Assembly: GCF_900141905.1 (NCBI RefSeq)
Contig: NZ_FQZF01000013.1
Coordinates: 1-64,000, forward strand
DNA from: Muricoccus roseus
Lineage (GTDB): Bacteria; Pseudomonadota; Alphaproteobacteria; Acetobacterales; Acetobacteraceae
DNA length: 64,000 nt
Reading direction: 5' to 3'
Shown: piece by piece, positions 52,706 to 61,272 of the stretch
How the letters are laid out: each line of letters starts with the position of its first letter
Position numbering within the stretch: the first letter of the stretch is position 1
Program-made: the position numbers and the translations under genes
The notes under the pieces: model-generated
What the model saw: only the letters and a program-made list of their open reading frames with translations
Databases searched by the model: none
Told to the model about the DNA's origin: nothing

Positions 52706-53692
52706 TCAGTCGACGGCGATCTTCGCGTCGCGCACCACCTCGGCCCATTTCCGGCGCTCGGCGGCGGCAAAGTCCCGGAACTGCTCGGGCGTGTTGCCGG
52801 AGGGCTCAGCCCCCTCCGCCTCGATCCGCGCACGCACCTCCGGCAGATGGATCGCTGCGGCGATCTCCCGCTGCAGCCGGTCCACGATCTGGCGGGGCGT
52901 GCCGGCGGGGGCCATGATCCCGTACCAGGCACTCATCTCGTAGCCGGGCACCCCGGCCTCCGCCACGGTGGGCAGCGCCGGCATGGCGGGCAGCCTCGCG
53001 GCGGTGGTGACGGCCAGCGCCCGCACCAAACCGTCCTTCACCATGCCAATAGAGGAGGGAAGGGTGGCGGGCATCATCTGCAGCGTGCCCGACACAAGGT
53101 CGTTCAGCGCCGGCCCCGCGCCGCGATAGGGTACGTGCTGGATGTCGATCCCTGCCTTCAGCGCGAAATAGGCGCCGGCGAGGTGGTTAGCCGACCCGTT
53201 CCCGGCGGAGCCATAGTTGATCTCCCCCGGCTTCCCCTTCGCCAGCGCAACCAGGCCGCGCAGGTCGGTCACGGGCAGGCGAGGGTTCACCAGGATCAGC
53301 ATCGGCGCGGCGGCCAACAAGGTGACGGGCGCGAGCGCCGTCGCGGGGTCGGGGCGCAGGTTGCGGAAGAGACTGGGATTGACGGCGATGGGGCCGATAT
53401 TGCCGACCAGTAGCGTGTAGCCGTCCGGCGCGGCCTCCGCCGCCATGGCGGTGGCGAGGTTGCCCGCGCCGCCCGGCCGGTTGTCCACCACGATGGTGGC
53501 GCCCAGGCGTTGCCCCGCCTTGTCGGCCACGGCGCGGGCCAGCACGTCCGTTCCTCCGCCGGGGGCATAGGGAACGATGAGGCGGATCGGCCGGCTGGGC
53601 CAGCCATCCGGCAGGTTCTGGCCCACAGCCCGACCAGCCGTGATCAGGGCGGGGAGGGCCAGACCGGCCCGGAGAATGTGACGACGCTGCAT
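52706..53692 (-). CDS. Bug-family solute-binding protein
   Basis: The protein has 328 residues from the ATG at 53692, which follows AGGAACC; an earlier start would only add a charged tail. The signal peptide MQRRHILRAGLALPALITAG ends near AVGQN. RLIVPYAPGGGTDVLARAV, VVDNRPGGAGNLATA, PDGYTLLVGN and VPYRGAGPALNDLVSG are family marks. It lies 85 bases after the dehydrogenase gene in the same operon. Confidence 0.9.
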   Translation of the reverse strand: MQRRHILRAGLALPALITAGRAVGQNLPDGWPSRPIRLIVPYAPGGGTDVLARAVADKAGQRLGATIVVDNRPGGAGNLATAMAAEAAPDGYTLLVGNIGPIAVNPSLFRNLRPDPATALAPVTLLAAAPMLILVNPRLPVTDLRGLVALAKGKPGEINYGSAGNGSANHLAGAYFALKAGIDIQHVPYRGAGPALNDLVSGTLQMMPATLPSSIGMVKDGLVRALAVTTAARLPAMPALPTVAEAGVPGYEMSAWYGIMAPAGTPRQIVDRLQREIAAAIHLPEVRARIEAEGAEPSGNTPEQFRDFAAAERRKWAEVVRDAKIAVD

Positions 53693-53777
53693 TCCTGGTT
53701 CCTCGTGTTCTTTCGGCGTCGGCCGTTCACCGGCTTCTTTTTGCGCTGTGCCCACTCATCGGCGGGAGGGCGGCACA

Positions 53778-54872
53778 TCAGGCCGGTACGGCCACCTCGC
53801 GCACCCGCTTCACGATCGCCTCGCCCGTCGCCTTCGTGCCGAGGCGGCCGCCCACATCGGCCGTGGCCTCGCCCGCGGCCACGGCGCTCTCAACAGCCGC
53901 CTCGATCGCGCGGCTGGCCTGGGCATAGGCCGTGCTGCCGAGACGGTCCGCGTGCCATTCCAGGAGCTGCGCGACGGAGAGGATGAGGGAGAAGGGGTTC
54001 GCCTTGTCCTGCCCAGCGATGTCGGGCGCCGAGCCGTGCGCGGCCTGCGCCATGGCGTACCGGACGCCGGCGTTGACCGAGCCGCCAAGGCCGAGGCTAC
54101 CCGAGAGCTCCGCCGTGAGGTCGGAGAGGATGTCGCCGAACATATTGGTGGTCACGATCACGTCGAACTTGCCCGGTGCGCGGACGACATGGGCGCACAT
54201 GGCGTCGATGATGTAGTCGTCCACCACCACCTCGGGGAACTCGGCGGCGACCTTGCGGCACTCCTCGATGAACATGCCGTCGCCGATCTTCAGCACATTG
54301 GCCTTGTGAACGACGGAGACGTGCCTCTTCCGCGTCATTGCCAGGCGGAAGGCGCTCCGCGCCACGCGCTCGCAGCACTCCCGGGTGATGCGGCGCATGG
54401 AGATGCAGACATCAGGGGTGACGAGAATCTCGCTGCCGCCCGAGGTCATGTTGCGGTCGGCGTAGAAGCCCTCCGTGTTCTCGCGAACCACCACCAGGTC
54501 GAACTCCTCGGCGGCGTGATGCCGCACGCCGGGATAGGTGCGCGCGGGGCGGATATTGGCGAAGAGATCAAGGTTCTTGCGGAAGTACATGGACGGGTTG
54601 ATCCCGCCCTTGGTCTCGTCCGTGTAGTCGAAGGTGGACATCGGGCCGAGGATCAGCCCGTCCGCCCCCCGAACCTTGTCCAGCAGCTCCGGCCGAACGG
54701 TGATGCCGTGGCGGCGCAGGCTCTCATGTCCGGCGATGTCGTCCTCCAGTTGCAGGCCCAATCCGAAGCGATCGGACACCGCCTCCAGCACCGCCACCGT
54801 CGCGCCGGTGATCTCCGGCCCGATCCCGTCTCCAGGCAGGACAATCAGGCGCATGGCATTGCTGGCGGGCAT
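53778..54872 (-). CDS. Isocitrate/isopropylmalate dehydrogenase-family enzyme
   Basis: The protein has 364 residues from the ATG at 54872, which has GGAG six bases before it; the ATG two codons earlier touches that site. VLPGDGIGPEITG is the family start, VVVRENTEGFYADRN the substrate loop, and TNMFGDILSDLTAELSGSLGLGGSVN the metal and coenzyme signature (cited by NMFGDILSDL). The enzyme oxidises and decarboxylates a 2-hydroxy acid such as isocitrate, isopropylmalate, tartrate or a homologue, using NAD(P). The catabolic setting makes a housekeeping isocitrate or leucine role unlikely. Confidence 0.88.
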   Translation of the reverse strand: MPASNAMRLIVLPGDGIGPEITGATVAVLEAVSDRFGLGLQLEDDIAGHESLRRHGITVRPELLDKVRGADGLILGPMSTFDYTDETKGGINPSMYFRKNLDLFANIRPARTYPGVRHHAAEEFDLVVVRENTEGFYADRNMTSGGSEILVTPDVCISMRRITRECCERVARSAFRLAMTRKRHVSVVHKANVLKIGDGMFIEECRKVAAEFPEVVVDDYIIDAMCAHVVRAPGKFDVIVTTNMFGDILSDLTAELSGSLGLGGSVNAGVRYAMAQAAHGSAPDIAGQDKANPFSLILSVAQLLEWHADRLGSTAYAQASRAIEAAVESAVAAGEATADVGGRLGTKATGEAIVKRVREVAVPA

Positions 54873-54888
54873 GGGCATCTCCAATGTT

Positions 54889-54906
54889 CGGATACCTTCG
54901 TATCCG
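54889..54906. promoter_or_regulatory. GntR-type operator palindrome in the divergent region
   Basis: CGGATAC (54889-54895) and GTATCCG (54900-54906) are perfect inverted arms around CTTC. It lies 16 bases upstream of the dehydrogenase start and 61 upstream of the GntR start. A second, weaker repeat GGACA/TGTCC follows. The position fits control of both directions by the GntR protein. Confidence 0.6.
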
Positions 54907-54967
54907 GTGGGACACGCTATTGTCCAGCCGTCTGGCGGTCCGGGGGCAGTCCCGTTATCCATTGGCT

Positions 54968-55672
54968 ATGAAGCTGCCCCCCCGTACCCCCGCGCCCGAC
55001 CTGGGGCGCGACGCCTATGAGCGCGTGAAGGCCGCCATCCGCGACGGCAGCCTGCCTCCGGGCCTGCGGCTGACCGAAGCGGACCTCGTGACGCGGCTCG
55101 GCATCTCCCGCACCCCGGTGCGGCAGGCCCTGACCCGGCTGGAGACGGAGGGGTTGGTGAGCCACGAGCCGCGCAGGGGCATCGTCGTGAGCCGCCCCGA
55201 CCACCAGCAGGTGATCGAACTCTACGCCCTGCGCGAGGTGCTGGAGGGCACGGCCGCGCGCTTCGCGGCACAGCACGCGAGCGAGGCGGAGCTGGAGGCT
55301 CTCGCGCGGCTCGTGGCGGAAGAGGCCGCGGCCCTGGAGCGCCCTGCCGAGCTCTCGGCCATCAACCTGCGCCTGCACGCACTGCTCCACCGCGCCGCGC
55401 ACAACCGCTATCTCCTGCGGGCCCTCGCCCAGCTCACCGACACCATGGCCCTGCTGCCCACCATGCTGGGCGACCCTGGTCGCGCCCAGCAATCACACAA
55501 GGAGCACGGAGCGTTGCTGGAGGCGCTGAGCCAACGGAACGGCGCAGCGGCGGAGGCGGCGATGCGGGAGCACCTCCGCTCAGCCCAGCAGCATCGCATC
55601 ACCTGGCTGCTCAGGCAGTTGGACCAGGAGCCATCATCTTCGGAAGTAGGCGCCGACCGGCCACAGGTTTGA
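54968..55672 (+). CDS. GntR family regulator (FadR/FCD subgroup)
   Basis: The protein has 234 residues. AYERVKAAIRDGSLPPGLRL and LVTRLGISRTPVRQALTRLETEGLV form the winged helix-turn-helix (cited in parts). The rest is an all-helical FCD effector domain with LREVLEGTAARFAA, LRLHALLHRAAHNRYL and a late HKEHGALLEAL that supplies metal-binding histidines in this group. No convincing ribosome site precedes the ATG. It is divergent from the dehydrogenase-Bug-Bug-hydrolase operon and presumably represses it until the organic acid is present. Confidence 0.88.
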   Translation: MKLPPRTPAPDLGRDAYERVKAAIRDGSLPPGLRLTEADLVTRLGISRTPVRQALTRLETEGLVSHEPRRGIVVSRPDHQQVIELYALREVLEGTAARFAAQHASEAELEALARLVAEEAAALERPAELSAINLRLHALLHRAAHNRYLLRALAQLTDTMALLPTMLGDPGRAQQSHKEHGALLEALSQRNGAAAEAAMREHLRSAQQHRITWLLRQLDQEPSSSEVGADRPQV

Positions 55673-55739
55673 GAGTCATTCAATAGACGAAAAATATCAA
55701 TGGTTTGCGGCCGGTCCAGATTCAAGGCAGGCTGGTCAT

Positions 55740-56260
55740 GCCGACCGGGGAAGCTGGCCCTGCCAAAGGAGAAGCCAATGAACGGGATGAGCCGCGCCCC
55801 GGGCGGGGACGCCGCCTCGCTTGCCGCGCGAAGCGCGTCAGAGAGCTCACAGGTCGGTCTCGCGGGGGACTGAGCACCAAGGCCAACGCCCTAGTCGACG
55901 GGGCTGGGCTGCCGGTCGCGCTCTCCGTCGTCCCTGGCGAGGCTTGCGACGAGGCGGCCGTGCCTGACCTGGTCGCGCATCGCGCCAGGGCGCGAACTGG
56001 TCGCTGACCGCGGCTGTGGTGCCACCGCCGTCCTCGACCTCGTCGCTGCCCGTGGCGGCAGGCGCGCATCTCGACCCAGCGGGACCGCAATGTGCAGCGC
56101 TCCGTCCCGCCCGAGCTCTACCGCGAGCGTAACCTGGTCGAGCGCTTCTCCACCAAGCTCAAGCACTTCCGACGCATCGCCACTCGCTTCGACAAGCTCG
56201 CCAGGAACTACCCGCCGTCGTCACCCTTGCCGCCAACGTCCTGCGGCTCGGACAAGTGTC
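55740..56260 (+). pseudogene. Degenerate IS5-family transposase remnant
   Basis: Two blocks of transposase sequence in interrupted frames are visible. GRSRGGLSTKANALVDGAGLPV (from about 55850) is the IS5-type region around a catalytic aspartate; QRSVPPELYRERNLVERFSTKLKHFRRIATRFDKLARNY (about 56092-56210, cited by RNLVERF and KHFRRIATRFDKLARN) is the C-terminal end with the catalytic glutamate. Between them the frame is lost by at least one shift, and after DKLARNY a further shift destroys the end. The 5' part is missing. It differs from the element at 3-191. It is an inactive remnant of a past insertion between two operons. Confidence 0.8.
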
Positions 56261-56365
56261 GACAGAACCAAGGGCAAGGCGAGCTGCGCCCCCCTCGGCC
56301 AGGAGTGGATGCATTCACCCGAATGCCGCTCTCGGCCACATCGAGCGGAAGCCGGCCCCTATGCA

Positions 56366-57373
56366 TCACCGTGTCTCCAGCGTCAGGATCTCGCCGCCGG
56401 TCTGCTCGAGGCGCGGGAAGTAAGCCGCGGGATGTAGCAGCTGGTAGGGGAAGTAGAGGCCAGCCGGCGTCGCCGGGTGGCCGTCGAGCCCGAGGAGACG
56501 TTCGAGGATCATCGCCACTCCGAGCCCGGTCAGCGGCGCCGCACCGCCACGATGCACGACCGCATGGCGGGTCCGGAGCGCCCGCCCCGCATGATCCTGC
56601 CCGGCGAGTTCAATGACGATCTCGGTCGACATCGGCTCGCCGCGACGGCGGCTGGAGCTGACGCCAGTCGCGATGTTGAACTGTACCCTGGGCGCGCCGG
56701 TCGCCGTCGCCAGGCCAACGACGTCGATGGACGAGAAGCCGGATGCCTCCATCATGGTGCCGTCGACGGCATGGAACGCGGTTTTGCAGTCCTCGCCGGT
56801 GCGCCAGATGTAGCGGCCGTCGCGGCGCGTCAGCGCCGCCGGCAACATCCGGTTGAGCCGCTCGAAGTCCTCGGCCACCGCCGGGCCGCCGGTATCTTGC
56901 TCATCGACCAACGCACCGATGACAATGTCGTCGACCCGCCTGAAAGCCTTGGCAAACTCGAGCGTGGGAACCGTCGTGGCGCCGACGAGCCATTCGTAGC
57001 CGAGGACGAGCGGCGCGGCGTCCGGCCTGTGCATGAAGGCCGCGATCTCGGGAGCGATCTCGTAGACACCGGACGAGATGCTGAGGTGTGGGACCCCGCT
57101 GGACTGCGCGAACCGGAGCCCGGCGAGGCTCTCGTCTGAGAACAGCACGGCGACGGCGCTGACGGGGCGGCCGCCGAGGCCGAGGTCGGCGGCGGCCAGC
57201 TCAAGCGCGGCGCCTTCCGCACTGCCGATCTGGGCCGCGGCTTCCTGGGCCTTGGTGAGGTCGCGGCCGCCGATCAGCAACGGCAGATCGGGGTGGGCGG
57301 CGCGCAGGAACCGTGAAGTCCAGCGCCCGATGGCGCCGGAGCCGCCCATGAGCAGGATGGGAGCGAATGACAT
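56366..57373 (-). CDS. Saccharopine dehydrogenase-like NAD(P)-binding oxidoreductase
   Basis: The protein has 335 residues from the ATG with AAGGAGG eight bases before it. PILLMGGSGAIGRWTSRFL is the Rossmann loop, followed by LLIGGRDLTKAQEAAAQ and SSGVPHLSISSGVYE. The arrangement matches small saccharopine dehydrogenase-type oxidoreductases of unknown substrate that are often divergent from a TetR repressor. Two strong palindromes lie in the 122-base region shared with that repressor, so the gene is probably induced when a ligand releases it. Confidence 0.85.
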   Translation of the reverse strand: MSFAPILLMGGSGAIGRWTSRFLRAAHPDLPLLIGGRDLTKAQEAAAQIGSAEGAALELAAADLGLGGRPVSAVAVLFSDESLAGLRFAQSSGVPHLSISSGVYEIAPEIAAFMHRPDAAPLVLGYEWLVGATTVPTLEFAKAFRRVDDIVIGALVDEQDTGGPAVAEDFERLNRMLPAALTRRDGRYIWRTGEDCKTAFHAVDGTMMEASGFSSIDVVGLATATGAPRVQFNIATGVSSSRRRGEPMSTEIVIELAGQDHAGRALRTRHAVVHRGGAAPLTGLGVAMILERLLGLDGHPATPAGLYFPYQLLHPAAYFPRLEQTGGEILTLETR

Positions 57374-57401
57374 TGCTAGGCCTCCTTGCCTCGAGTTATT
57401 G

Positions 57402-57443
57402 CCTACCTTTGGTAGGTATCCTAACGTGGCTACCATTGGTAGG
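57402..57443. promoter_or_regulatory. Two TetR-type operators in the divergent region
   Basis: CCTACCTTTGGTAGG (57402-57416) and GCTACCATTGGTAGG (57429-57443) are two 15-base palindromes with centres 27 bases apart. The first has perfect 6-base arms. They lie between divergent starts at 57373 and 57496, exactly where a TetR dimer pair would shut off both promoters. Confidence 0.8.
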
Positions 57444-57495
57444 TTTCAAGGCGGGCGGGGACGTGAAAGGCAACGCGCAGGAGGAGGGCGGTCCG

Positions 57496-58080
57496 ATGGC
57501 GCCGCGCAGGCTCTCGAAGGCCGAGCGACGGCGCCAGTTGCTCGATACGGCCCTCGTTATCGTGCGGGAGGAGGGCGCGGATCGGCTGACCCTGGGGCAC
57601 TTGGCTGCCCGCGCCGGCGTCTCCAAGCCAGTGGCCTATGATCACTTCGGCACGCGGTCGGGCCTGCTGATCGAGCTCTACCGGTGGATCGATGTGGAGC
57701 GGGTGAACGCGTTTCGGGAGGCGATGACCGTTGGTGAGCGGAGCCTGGAGGAATGCGCGAGGGTCCTGGCGGCCGCCTACATCCACTGCTCCGCCGACAA
57801 GACCGACGAATTCCACGCGGTGGGCGCCGCCCTGGCAGGCAGCGAGGAGAAAGCCCAGGTCTTCCAGGAGCTTCTCGACAACTCCGTACAGATGTTCGTG
57901 TCGGTGTTGAAGCCACACAGCACCTTGGTGGCCGCCGAGCTGGAGCGGCGCTGCATCGGCCTTGTCGGCGCAGGCGAGGCGCTCTCAGCCGCTCTGGTGC
58001 GCGGCAAGTTCAACGAGTCCGAAGCCGCCGGTGTCCTCGCGTCGTTGATCCAGGGTGGCCTGCGCTCACCTCCACGTTGA
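57496..58080 (+). CDS. TetR family transcriptional regulator
   Basis: The protein has 194 residues from ATG 57496 (GAGGAGGG seven bases before). KAERRRQLLDTALVIVREEGADRLTLGHLAARAGVSKPVAYDHFGTR is the helix-turn-helix domain (cited by LTLGHLAARAGVSKPVAYDHF). The C-terminal half resembles the TetR_C group found with flavin or NAD-dependent drug- and quinone-modifying enzymes. Its likely targets are its own promoter and that of the divergent oxidoreductase, through the two palindromes at 57402-57443. Confidence 0.9.
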   Translation: MAPRRLSKAERRRQLLDTALVIVREEGADRLTLGHLAARAGVSKPVAYDHFGTRSGLLIELYRWIDVERVNAFREAMTVGERSLEECARVLAAAYIHCSADKTDEFHAVGAALAGSEEKAQVFQELLDNSVQMFVSVLKPHSTLVAAELERRCIGLVGAGEALSAALVRGKFNESEAAGVLASLIQGGLRSPPR

Positions 58081-58108
58081 CCGGGTCATCCCGCCTGGGG
58101 CCCGCGCT

Positions 58109-58990
58109 TCACGGCGTCTCTCCCAATGCGCCGATGAAATCCTGCGCGAGCCTCGACGCCGGGCGCAGGCGCGCCGTGAGCAGGCGTGCGGTGCTGAGGA
58201 GGGTAGGCCGGAAGGGCCGGCTGACCAGATCCTCGGCCCGCGCGCCCATCAGCCCGAAGCCATCCATCAGCGCGATCCCGACCCCGGCCCGGACCAGGGC
58301 GCATGCCGCATGGGTGTGGGAAACCTCGACGGCGATGCGGAAGGGGATGTTCCTGTCGGCAAAGGCGCGGGCCAACTGCTCACTCAGGACCAGATTGCGG
58401 CTGGGGCAGATGAGCGGGTGATCGGCCAGGGCCTCGGGCCCGATGCTACGCCGGCCCGCCAGTGGATGACCGGGCGGCATGACGCAGGCCAGGCCCGTGC
58501 TCTGGAGGTCCTGCACGACCAGGGCCTCGTGACCCACGGGGCCTATGATGAAGCCCAGATCGTCCTGGTGCGACGCGATACGCTGGATGATCTCGTGGGC
58601 GCTGAAGGTCTGGAGAGTGACCGCGCTCTCCGGCCGCTTCTCGCGGAAGCGGCGAATGGCGGCCGGCAGGATGGACGCCGCGAGCGAGGGGATGGCGGCG
58701 ACCGCCAGGATGCCGGCCCGCCCCTCCCGCAATTCCCCGGCCAGGCGCTGCACCAGCTCGATCGCGGTGAAGGCGCCGAGTGTGCCGGGAAACATGATCT
58801 GCGCCTCCGGCGTCGGGCGCAGCCGCCGGCGCTCCCGCACGAAGAGCGCGAAGCCGAGCCGCGCCTCGGCCTTCTGCAGCATCCGCGTGACGGCGGGCTG
58901 GGAGATGTTCATCGCTGCCGCGGCAGCGGTGACGCTGCCGAGCTCCATCACGCGGCGGAAAACCTCCATCTCTCTGATGTCGAAGGTCAT
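58109..58990 (-). CDS. LysR family transcriptional regulator
   Basis: The protein has 293 residues from the ATG at 58990; a start two codons earlier is also possible. MTFDIREMEVFRRVMELGSVTAAAAAMNISQPAVTRMLQKAEARLG is the LysR DNA-binding domain (cited by SVTAAAAAMNISQPAVTRML). The effector domain contains LGFIIGPVGHEALVVQDL and ends near residue 285. It is divergent from the enolase-superfamily gene, about 110 bases apart, and presumably regulates that operon. It is convergent with the TetR gene. Confidence 0.9.
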   Translation of the reverse strand: MTFDIREMEVFRRVMELGSVTAAAAAMNISQPAVTRMLQKAEARLGFALFVRERRRLRPTPEAQIMFPGTLGAFTAIELVQRLAGELREGRAGILAVAAIPSLAASILPAAIRRFREKRPESAVTLQTFSAHEIIQRIASHQDDLGFIIGPVGHEALVVQDLQSTGLACVMPPGHPLAGRRSIGPEALADHPLICPSRNLVLSEQLARAFADRNIPFRIAVEVSHTHAACALVRAGVGIALMDGFGLMGARAEDLVSRPFRPTLLSTARLLTARLRPASRLAQDFIGALGETP

Positions 58991-59102
58991 AACCATCAGA
59001 CATGATCCATGCGCAGATCGGCATTTGCGCACATCATTCCCGGCGCGACAAACTGCGCCTTCGGGCCGCTGAGAGCCTGGCCTGGAATGGAGGAACGTCG
59101 CG

Positions 59103-60248
59103 TTGAAGGTGGTGGAGATCCGCGCCTACCTGCTGGGCTTCGCGCCCGCGCCCCCCATCGGCAACGCGTCGCGCATGATCCGCCGGCGGGACTTCCTGCT
59201 GCTGGAGCTGGTGGCCGATACCGGCGCGCGGGGCTGGGGGGAGGTCTTCGCCTCGCCCGCGGCCGCGGCCGCCCTGGTCCGCACGCGGCTCGCACCCATC
59301 GTCCTCGGTGCCTCGCCGCACCACCACGGCCGCCTCTACGACCGGATGCTCGGCACACTCGGCTATGACCGTCGGGGGCCGGGGATGATGGCGATTTCGG
59401 CCGTGGACATGGCGCTGCACGACCTGGCCGCGCAGGACCGCGGCGTCAGCGTGGCGGAGGCGCTCGGCGGCGCGCTGCGCACGCGGCTTCCCGCCTATGC
59501 CAGCGCACCCTTCATCACGACCGACGCCGCCGAGCCCTATGGCCATTACGAGGCCGAGATCGACTCCATCCTCCGCCGCAACTTCCGTGCCCTGAAGCCG
59601 CGCGCCGGCGTCTCGCCCCGGGCGGACGGGGCCATGGCGATGGCGGTGCGCCGGCAGGTCGGGCCGGATGTCTCGATCATGGTGGACATCAACCAGGGCT
59701 ACACCGCCCGCGCGGCGATCGAGTCCGCGCGCCGCATGGAGGAGGCGGGCCTCCTCTGGATGGAGGAGCCGGTGCAGCCGGAGGACGTGGCGGGCTATGC
59801 CGCGATCTCCGCCGCCGTGCCGGTCGCGATCGCGGGTGGGGAGGCGCTGGCCAGCCCTGCGGCCTTCCGGGACTTCCTGGCCGCGGGCGCGATGTCCGTG
59901 CTGCAGCCGGATCTCACGGTCTGCGGCGGCTATACGGGTTTCCTCCGCGTCGCAGCGCTCGCCGCCGCCTACGACATCCCGGTCATGCCGCATGTCTTCG
60001 GGACGGTGGTGAATATGCGCGCGGCGCTCCAGGCCGCGGCGCTCGTCACCCCGCGCCGGGGCGCGCGGGGCGAGTACCCCTGGATCGAGTACGACGCCTC
60101 CGCCAACCCGCTGCTGGAAATCGCGGGGGCGCTGCCGGTGGAGGCGGACGGCACGATGCTTGTGCCCGACGCGCCGGGCACCGGGCTGGACCTGCAAGGG
60201 GAGCGGCTGGCGCCCTGGACCGGCGAGACCTGGCGCCTCGCCGCCTGA
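59103..60248 (+). CDS. Mandelate racemase/muconate lactonizing-type enolase-superfamily enzyme
   Basis: The protein has 381 residues from TTG 59103, chosen because GGAGGA stands eight bases before it and MKVVEIRAYLLGFA is the family start. The metal ligands are Asp in IMVDINQGY (about 195), Glu in WMEEPVQPE (about 221) and Glu in IAGGEALAS (about 248). LQPDLTVCGG and VMPHVFGT give the Asp-His dyad of the mandelate racemase subgroup (about 269 and 296). The lysine pair KxK appears as Lys-Pro-Arg (about 164-166), so one acid/base residue is replaced. The likely reaction is dehydration or epimerisation of a hydroxy or sugar acid. Confidence 0.88.
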   Translation: MKVVEIRAYLLGFAPAPPIGNASRMIRRRDFLLLELVADTGARGWGEVFASPAAAAALVRTRLAPIVLGASPHHHGRLYDRMLGTLGYDRRGPGMMAISAVDMALHDLAAQDRGVSVAEALGGALRTRLPAYASAPFITTDAAEPYGHYEAEIDSILRRNFRALKPRAGVSPRADGAMAMAVRRQVGPDVSIMVDINQGYTARAAIESARRMEEAGLLWMEEPVQPEDVAGYAAISAAVPVAIAGGEALASPAAFRDFLAAGAMSVLQPDLTVCGGYTGFLRVAALAAAYDIPVMPHVFGTVVNMRAALQAAALVTPRRGARGEYPWIEYDASANPLLEIAGALPVEADGTMLVPDAPGTGLDLQGERLAPWTGETWRLAA

Positions 60249-60270
60249 ATGCCCCAACGGAGGAGACGAT

Positions 60271-61263
60271 ATGCAGATGCTGACCCGCCGCTCCGCCCTC
60301 GGCGCCCTGGCCTTGCCCGCCCTTGCCCTGCCCGCCCTTGCCCTGCCCCGGGCGGCGCGCGCCGCTTGGCCGGAGCGGCCCGTAACCCTCGTCGTTCCCT
60401 TCCCGCCGGGCGGCAGCAATGACGTGGTCGCGCGGATGGTGGCGCAACCCCTGTCGCGGGAGATGGGCCAGCCCTTCGTGGTGGACAACCGGCCCGGCGC
60501 CAACGGCAACATCGGCGCGGCGCAGGTCGCCCGTGCGGCGCCGGACGGCTACACCGTGCTCGTTTCCGGCAACGGCCAGAACGCGATGAACCACGGGCTG
60601 TACCGGAACATGCCCTATGACTCCCGCACCGCCTTCACCCATGTCGCGCAGCTCGCGCTACTGCCGAACGCCCTGGTCGTGGCGGACAGCTTCCCCGCCC
60701 GCAGTCTGGCAGATCTGATCCGCATGGCGAAGGAGAAGCCGGGGGGCATCACCTTCGCCAGCCCGGGCAGCGGCTCCTCCGGCCACCTCGCCATGGCCAT
60801 GCTGATGCGCGCCGCCGGGGTCGAGATGCTGCACGTTCCCTATCGCGGCGCGGCGCCGGCCATCACGGACGTGATCGCGGGGCAGGTGCCGGTGGTGATG
60901 ATCAACGTGGACATTCCCCTGCCGCATGTGCGCGCCGGCCGCCTGCGCGTGCTGGCCGTGACGAGCGAGGCGAGGAGCGCGCTCTACCCCGATGCACCGA
61001 CCGTGGCCGAGAGCGGCTTCCCCGGCTTCGCAGCGACCGGATGGCTCGGCCTCTCGGTGCCCGCCGGCACGCCGCCCGACATCGTGGCGCGCCTGCATGA
61101 GGTGGCAGCCAGGACGCTGCAGGACCCGCAGCTCCGGGAACGCTTCGCGGCCAGCGGCTACATCCCCGGCGGAGGCTCCTCCGCCGACTACGCCCGCTTC
61201 ATCGATTCCGAGATCACCAAATGGGGGAGCGTCACGCGCGACCTGAGCATCGTGCTGGAATAG
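60271..61263 (+). CDS. Bug-family solute-binding protein
   Basis: The protein has 330 residues, with GGAGGAG before the ATG. Its signal peptide is lengthened by a repeat (LPALALPALALP) encoded by two perfect copies of a 15-base unit at 60315-60344. TLVVPFPPGGSNDVVARMV, VVDNRPGANGNIGAA, PDGYTVLVSGN and VPYRGAAPAITDVIAG are family marks. It follows the enolase-superfamily gene by 22 bases and probably delivers that enzyme's hydroxy acid substrate. Confidence 0.9.
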   Translation: MQMLTRRSALGALALPALALPALALPRAARAAWPERPVTLVVPFPPGGSNDVVARMVAQPLSREMGQPFVVDNRPGANGNIGAAQVARAAPDGYTVLVSGNGQNAMNHGLYRNMPYDSRTAFTHVAQLALLPNALVVADSFPARSLADLIRMAKEKPGGITFASPGSGSSGHLAMAMLMRAAGVEMLHVPYRGAAPAITDVIAGQVPVVMINVDIPLPHVRAGRLRVLAVTSEARSALYPDAPTVAESGFPGFAATGWLGLSVPAGTPPDIVARLHEVAARTLQDPQLRERFAASGYIPGGGSSADYARFIDSEITKWGSVTRDLSIVLE

Positions 61264-61272
61264 GGACGCGCC

